The notes below the pieces were generated by a model. The model made no database searches. It saw nothing but the letters and a program-made list of their open reading frames with translations, and was not told where the DNA came from. The position numbers were made by a program, and so were the translations under genes. 54,587 nucleotides of DNA from Bacteroidales bacterium (lineage in GTDB: Bacteria > Bacteroidota > Bacteroidia > Bacteroidales > F082): positions 1-54,587 of the forward strand of contig JAGYLH010000009.1 in NCBI GenBank assembly GCA_018400955.1, in the 5' to 3' direction. Every line of letters begins with the position of its first letter. Positions within the stretch are counted from its first letter, which is position 1. Shown one piece after another: positions 49,515 to 54,587 of this stretch.

Positions 49515-51847
49515 ATGAAGAAACTTTTACTTCTTACCACACTTTTAATTTTGGATTCATGACCAATGCGCAACAACAGGGAGATCAGCGAAAGGGTGAA
49601 AATTACTTTCCCAATTGACCCTTGAAAAGCACATCATGTGTTCAGTCGCGTGACGACTGGAGCACCAACCCGATGAACGCCTTGATATTCCGTGGATTTG
49701 GGTATCCGACGGCCCGCATGGCTTGCGCCGTGCACCCAAACAATATGGCAGGCTATGGCGACCAGCTCCCGGCCACATGTTTCCCCACAGCTTCGGCACT
49801 TGCGCCACCTGGGACACCAATCTTATTTATAAAGTTGGTCAGGCCCTCGGTCAGGAGTCTCAGGCGTTGGACGTGAACGTGCTTGGCCCTGAGTGAACAT
49901 CAAGCGGTCGGTGCTGGGTGGTAGAAATTTCGGGTATATTTCTCCGAAGATCCTGTGCTTTCAGGCGAAATGGGAGCGGCTTTATCAACGGCGTTCAGAG
50001 TCAGGGCGTGGGTTTTTATCATTAAAACATTACGCTGCCAACAATGTGGAAACCATGCGTATGTGGATGAACTCCGATGTGGATACACGCACACTCCATG
50101 AAATCTACCTCACACCTTTCGAAATTGCTGTGAAAAAATCTCAACCCTGGACGGTGATGGCTTGCTATAACCGGGTGCAGGGAGTTTATGGCACGCAGTC
50201 TGCAGCTATCTGCTCACTGATATTTTGAAAATGATTGGGATTTCGAGGCATTATGTAATTTCCGACTGGTTTGCCGTGGTTGACCGTGTGGAAGGTATCC
50301 AAGGCGGAATGCACATCGAAGAATGCCGCATGTGAGCTGGTGAACGATTCATTAATTAGCCAAATTGTTAAAAACAGTAACCTAGATGAAGCCGTGCTGG
50401 ATAATCTCGTTCGCGAAATCCTGACAGTTGTTTTAAAGCCAAAGCACTGGAAGAATGACGTTGATCAGAATATTGCAGCTCATCATCAGTTGGCAAGGCA
50501 GGTAGCCGCTGAGGCTGCAACATACGAAAAATGAAAACCAAACCCTACCGCTTTCAAAGAAATGCAACACCATCGCCATTATCAGGGGAGTTTGCAGCAA
50601 ATCCAAGATTCCAGGGCAACGGCGACTCCAGTAAAACCTACACAGCTGGACGATATACGCAAGCTGATAGAAAAAGAATATGGAAAGAGTTTCAAAATCA
50701 ACTATTCACAAGGCTACAGCTTGAATGATGATAACGACTTCTCGATGATTATTGATGCGGTAAGAAAGCAGCATCCGACGCTGACTGTGCCCTGATTTTT
50801 TGCCGGTCTTCCCCAGCATTATGAGTCGAAGGAATTGACAGAACGCATATTAATTTGCCGCCCTCTCTGTAATCAACTTATAAGCCAAATTCGCGCTGCA
50901 GCGCAATAACGAGTGTTGTTGTTTTAACCAACGGAAGCGCAATTTCATGCCATGTGGGTGAACGAAGTTCAGCCATCGAAACATGGCTTGGCGGCCGGGC
51001 GGGCGCCGGCGGAGCGCTGGATGTTTTGTTTGGAAAAGTAAACCCTTCAGGCAAACTGGCGAAACATTTCCGGTAAGGCAGAAGGAACGCACCTGCATTT
51101 TCAACTTCCCGGGCGAGCAGGGCGAAGTGTTGTACGGCGAGCGCTTCCTTGTGGGATATCGTCGGTGACAAAAGAAAAATCGAACCCTTGTTTCCCTTTG
51201 GTTTTGGTCTTTCCTACACAACTTTCGAATACAAAAACCTGAACATAACTTCTTCAGATTTTGCAGATACAGATGAGGTTTCAGTGTCTTTTACAATAAA
51301 AAATACTGGTGATGTAAAAGGGAAGGAAATTGTGCAGCTCTACATTACCGACAAGGAAAGTACACTGCAAAAGGCCGGAGAGAGCTGAAGGAATTTGCGC
51401 AAAGTGGAACTTCGAACCCGGCGAAGAAAAACAACTTACCTTCACCCTCAATGCCCGCGATTTTCATATTATGATGGAAGGCGGGGCGTAATGGATTACA
51501 GAAAGTGGCGAATTTAATATAGCTTTGGGGCTTCTTCAAAGACATCGGCTAACCAGAAACCATACTGCTGCAATCAACACAGGAAGGTGCCGCTGGCTTT
51601 TGACGAATACACATTTTTCAGAGCCTATTGGGATAATCCCCAAACAAGAGAATTTTTGAAAGAGCTGGTTCCAAATTGGATCAATGGTTTTGTGCAGGAA
51701 GGTAAAACAATGGACGAAGCCGCTTTTCACGATTTTTTAATTGACCATCCTTTGATTAAATATCCCTACATAACCAATGGTGAAATCACGATGGAGCAGG
51801 TGGAAGCGCTGGTTGAAAAATGCAAAGGCCTGACCTTTAACCCATAA
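49515..51847 (+). CDS. Second GH3 beta-glucosidase-like gene, heavily frameshifted
   Basis: Reconstructed protein of about 775 residues starting at the ATG at 49515 (MKKLLLLTTL signal peptide, TNAQQQG). GH3 pieces are found in all three frames: LSLKHYAANNVETMRMW, ACYNRVQGVYG, VISDWFAV (nucleophile Asp near 50265), GGMHIEM, then EYGKSFKINYSQGY, and FPFGFGLSYTTFEYKNL with a fibronectin-III-like domain (VSFTIKNTGDVKGKEIVQLYI). The terminal 86 codons (FKELVPNWINGFVQ) are intact. More than ten indels. It completes the PUL. Exact ends inside the shifted region are approximate. Confidence 0.75.
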
Positions 51848-52031
51848 TGCCTGTAAATCAAACCTAAATAACATCGGGAAATTATTGCAGGAGACTGCTT
51901 AGGTCATAAACAAGACAATGGTCAAGCATAACAGTTACATAGCCCGCCGCAGACGGTCAGGATTTCTATAGCGATTACCTATGCGCCACTACAAAAGTTT
52001 ATCAAAATGTACTGACCTTTATATTACAACT

Positions 52032-52481
52032 TCACCCGACACTACTCTTATTCAGTGTTTTAGCCATATTCTTTCTGTAATTTTGCTCCAATGCATGTGC
52101 AAAAGCTACTTTATCATTCCGTAGAAATTCCATCGCTTCTCCATTTACAATGGATGGGTGGATGTCCCTAAGATGTTTATCGCTCCAAATAGCAAGTTCA
52201 ATAAGAACTGGTGTCAAACCCAATCCCTTTTGGGTTAAAAGATAATGGTTGGTCTTTTTATTGTCTGGTCGTTGTGTTTTGATGATTATTCCCACTTCCT
52301 CCAGAAACTTGAGTTTGGCGGAAAGGATATTGGTAGCAATAGCTTCATCACTTTCTGTGAAGTCTTTGAAAGTCTCTTTGCCTTCGATGAGCATTTGCTT
52401 TACGATAACCAACAACCATTTGTCGCCTACAACATCCAAGGCTGAAGTAAACGGGCAATTACATTTAAATTTTACATCCAT
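52032..52481 (-). CDS. HxlR-family transcriptional regulator
   Basis: 149 residues, a winged-helix HxlR protein: FKCNCPFTSALDVVGDKWLL at the start, with Cys 7 and Cys 9 where redox- or electrophile-sensing HxlR members carry a cysteine, then FLEEVGIIIKTQRPDNKK and the wing YLLTQKGLGLTPVL. It is divergent from the SnoaL-like/SDR genes and probably controls them and itself through the inverted repeats in the 150-bp gap. Confidence 0.9.
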   Translation of the reverse strand: MDVKFKCNCPFTSALDVVGDKWLLVIVKQMLIEGKETFKDFTESDEAIATNILSAKLKFLEEVGIIIKTQRPDNKKTNHYLLTQKGLGLTPVLIELAIWSDKHLRDIHPSIVNGEAMEFLRNDKVAFAHALEQNYRKNMAKTLNKSSVG

Positions 52482-52520
52482 CGTTTGTTATTCCAATCAA
52501 ATTACAAAGGTAAAGAAATC

Positions 52521-52610
52521 ATTATTACTTGCAAAATGAAATTTATTTACAAAAACACTTGCGTATTGAAAGTAATGTTGTATTTTTGCTGGCGAAATGC
52601 AAGTAATAAT
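52521..52610. promoter_or_regulatory. Probable HxlR operator region
   Basis: A perfect 13-bp inverted repeat, ATTATTACTTGCA (52521-52533) and its reverse complement (52598-52610), is separated by 64 bp. Between the arms is an ACTT-N9-AAGT palindrome (52557-52573) overlapping the -33 box of the right-hand promoter. These are plausible binding sites for the divergent regulator. Confidence 0.55.
52558..52588 (+). promoter_or_regulatory. Promoter of the SnoaL-like/SDR operon
   Basis: CTTG (52558-52561), a 19-bp spacer and TATTTTTG (52581-52588). The predicted start near 52595 leaves a leader of about 37 nt. Confidence 0.6.
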
Positions 52611-52631
52611 TAATCATCAAATGACAAATCA

Positions 52632-53519
52632 ATGAAAAATGTAATCATCACAATTGCCCTAGCAGGTATTCTCGCTTCCTCTGGCATAGCGCAAACAAAA
52701 TCAACAAGCGAGGTTCATTCAAAAAACCATACAAAAATGACTAACAAAGAAATCGTTGGCACTTTCTTAGGTGCTGTTGCCAATCAAGACGCTGAAATAA
52801 TGCGCAAATTTGCCAATGCTGATTATATTCAGCACAATCCTTTCGTGCCAACTGGTTTAGAACCTTTTATTGGTTTGCTACCCGTTTTAAAAGAACATGG
52901 AACTTATGCCGAAAACGTGCGCATGTTTCAAGATGGCGATTTTGTGTTTATGCACAACATCTGGCACAATGCCAAACCTTTTGGGGCGAATGAAATGGTG
53001 GCCTTCGACATTATCCGTGTAGATGAAAACGGAAAAGTAGCCGAGCATTGGGATGCAATGACCGTTTTGGTGAAAGAAACTGCCAGCGGAAGAACACAAA
53101 CCGATGGACCAACAGCTGTTGAAGATTTGGACAAAACCGAAACGAACAAAGCCTTGGCGGTTTCCCTTATTGAAGACGTTTTAATGGGTAAAGATCCAAG
53201 TAAGATTGGCGACTACATCAGTTCCGAAGAGTACCACCAGCATAACCCACAAATTAAAGACGGATTAACCGGCTTAGTGGAAGCAGTAGAGTATCTCACT
53301 TCTCAAAACAATATGTTCAAATACACCAAAATCCATAAAGTATTGGGTGAAGGAAACTTTGTGCTTACAGTAAGCGAAGGTAAATGGAATGGTGGTAAAA
53401 AACACGCTTTCTATGATTTATTCAGAATGAAAAACGGGAAAATTGTAGAGCATTGGGACGTGATTCAAGAAGTGCCTACCGAGGGTTTGGCACACAGTAA
53501 CGGAATGTTTGGATTTTAA
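52632..53519 (+). CDS. Secreted protein with two SnoaL-like (NTF2-fold) domains
   Basis: 295 residues. Signal peptide (TIALAGILASSGIAQ), then two NTF2/SnoaL-like domains. The first (about 35-150) has DYIQHNPFVPTGLEPFIGL and VRVDENGKVAEHWDAM; the second (about 170-285) has SSEEYHQHNPQIKDGLTGL and RMKNGKIVEHWDVIQ. The Q-H-N-P and E-H-W-D repeats show an internal duplication. Such folds bind small hydrophobic molecules. Operon with the SDR gene and probably controlled by HxlR. Confidence 0.85.
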   Translation: MKNVIITIALAGILASSGIAQTKSTSEVHSKNHTKMTNKEIVGTFLGAVANQDAEIMRKFANADYIQHNPFVPTGLEPFIGLLPVLKEHGTYAENVRMFQDGDFVFMHNIWHNAKPFGANEMVAFDIIRVDENGKVAEHWDAMTVLVKETASGRTQTDGPTAVEDLDKTETNKALAVSLIEDVLMGKDPSKIGDYISSEEYHQHNPQIKDGLTGLVEAVEYLTSQNNMFKYTKIHKVLGEGNFVLTVSEGKWNGGKKHAFYDLFRMKNGKIVEHWDVIQEVPTEGLAHSNGMFGF

Positions 53520-53536
53520 TAATAATAATTGTCAAA

Positions 53537-54406
53537 ATGAAAAATGTAATCATCACAGGAAGCAGCAGCGGATTTGGTCTGAAAGCTGCGAAAGATTTTG
53601 CCGATAAAGGGTATCGAGTATTTGCCACGATGCGCAATCCTAATGGAAAAAATGCCAATGCAAAAGCAGAATTAGAAAGCCATTCTACACAAATCAAAGT
53701 TGAAGATATGGATGTTACCAAAGATACATCTGTAAAAGAAGCAATGTCGGCTATTCTTGCAGAAGTAGTAAATATCGACATCCTCATCAACAATGCAGGG
53801 ATTATGTATTTAGGCATCACCGAAGCATTCAGCGTAGAACAAGCAAAATTTCAAATGGAAACCAATTATTTTGGTGCCATTCGAGTAATGCAAGCTGTTT
53901 TACCGTCTATGCGTAAGGCAGGTGCTGGTTTAATTATAAATACTTCATCGTTGGTTGGTCGTATGTCGCCACCATTTTTTGGTACATACACCGCAACTAA
54001 ACACGCACTAGAGGGCTACTCTCAAGCATTACGTTATGAGGTTTCTCCTTTTGGGGTTGATATTGTGTTGGTAGAACCTGGTCCTTTCGGTACAGGATTA
54101 TTGGCATCAGGCCAAGCTCCGGAACATAGTGAAGTTTTAGAAACTTATGGCGAATTGGCTGGTGTTCCAACTGCAATGGGTGAAAATTTTGCCCAGATGT
54201 TGCAAAGTGAAAACGCTCCCAATCCACAATGGGTAGTAGATGCGTATCTGAAATTGGCTGATTTGCCTTTTGGAAGTCGTCCTACAAGAACGGTTGTTGG
54301 TATCACTTGGGGAACGGATGAAATCAATACCCTAACACAACCTATTCAAGACAGCATATTGAAAGAAATGCAACTTGATTCGGTTTTGGGTGGTGTTTCT
54401 GCTTAA
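53537..54406 (+). CDS. Short-chain dehydrogenase/reductase
   Basis: 289 residues, cytoplasmic, classical SDR: nucleotide loop TGSSSGFGLKAA (TGxxxGxG), DVTKDTSVKEA, NNAGIMYLG, SSLVGRM, and YTATKHALEGY (Y-x3-K). An NAD(P)-dependent oxidoreductase of unknown substrate. It begins 17 bp after the SnoaL-like gene in the same operon and ends before a strong terminator. Confidence 0.9.
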   Translation: MKNVIITGSSSGFGLKAAKDFADKGYRVFATMRNPNGKNANAKAELESHSTQIKVEDMDVTKDTSVKEAMSAILAEVVNIDILINNAGIMYLGITEAFSVEQAKFQMETNYFGAIRVMQAVLPSMRKAGAGLIINTSSLVGRMSPPFFGTYTATKHALEGYSQALRYEVSPFGVDIVLVEPGPFGTGLLASGQAPEHSEVLETYGELAGVPTAMGENFAQMLQSENAPNPQWVVDAYLKLADLPFGSRPTRTVVGITWGTDEINTLTQPIQDSILKEMQLDSVLGGVSA

Positions 54407-54431
54407 TCATTAAGCTTACCTTCAATTTAAT

Positions 54432-54465
54432 AAAATCACAAGGGTTTCGGTTCTTGTGATTTTTT
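54432..54465 (+). terminator. Rho-independent terminator after the SDR gene
   Basis: The perfect 11-bp stem AAAATCACAAG / CTTGTGATTTT has a 10-nt loop and runs into a T-tract. Confidence 0.9.
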
Positions 54466-54587
54466 CTTGTCAAAAAGTTTTGTACAGTTTCGTTTTAATA
54501 TTGGCTACAACTTGTTCATCCGTATATACTTAATGAACTGCATCAATTCCACCAACTGAATACAAAATAGTAGGCCGAAAAGCCAAT

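Overview
The window looks like a chromosomal segment from a member of the Bacteroidota (Bacteroidales/Marinilabiliales-like). The evidence is a SusC/SusD pair, a type IX secretion C-terminal sorting domain, a five-repeat DUF349 protein, BatA-type VWA and short Mrp proteins, and several promoters of the Bacteroidota TTTG-N(17-20)-TAnnTTTG type. No rRNA, tRNA, CRISPR array, transposase or phage gene was recognised.

Layout. 1-4687: end of an Mrp-type Na+/H+ antiporter operon (mrpA partial, then B to G). 4974-7962: DUF349 protein and a convergent lipoprotein. 8448-13283: glutamate dehydrogenase, an alpha/beta hydrolase remnant, a repeat-rich spacer and gamma-glutamyltransferase. 13451-20200: a polytopic membrane protein, then on the minus strand parC and a BatA/VWA gene. 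20320-24030: a small ECF sigma factor with a zinc-finger partner, a 30-unit 7/8-bp tandem repeat, an AhpD-like protein, a thioredoxin and an Omp85/D15-like barrel. 24114-24606: a YoeB-like toxin-antitoxin pair. 24936-29366: an envelope/thiol-redox group (OB-fold protein, YceI, DUF4833, rhodanese-thioredoxin fusion, peroxiredoxin, DUF3179). 29635-33037: a probable anaerobic ergothioneine operon, made of a triple-rhodanese sulfurtransferase resembling EanB, an EgtD/EanA histidine methyltransferase, DUF427 and an uncharacterised protein. 33116-33733: LysE exporter. 34375-51847: a polysaccharide utilisation locus, probably for beta-1,3-glucan (laminarin), with a propeller/Y_Y_Y/LuxR regulator, SusC, SusD, a PKD surface protein, GH5-CBM6-CBM6-T9SS, GH16 and two GH3 genes. 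52032-54406: HxlR regulator divergent from a double SnoaL-like protein and a short-chain dehydrogenase.

How the genes work together. In the PUL, secreted or surface GH5 and GH16 would cut the glucan, SusCD with the PKD protein would capture and import oligosaccharides, and the GH3 enzymes would finish them to glucose, under the membrane-spanning regulator. The redox group and the ergothioneine genes both handle low-molecular-weight thiols and sulfane sulfur. Their adjacency suggests a shared oxidative/sulfur stress role, but this is inference.

Quality caveat. Three stretches (about 9.36-11.77 kb, 17.46-20.4 kb and 48.2-51.6 kb), plus parts of 22.9-23.2 and 29.8-30.1 kb, carry many single-base frameshifts in otherwise conserved genes, including parC, which is normally essential. 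This looks more like uncorrected sequencing indels than gene decay. Features there are given as reconstructed spans, and their exact ends are approximate.
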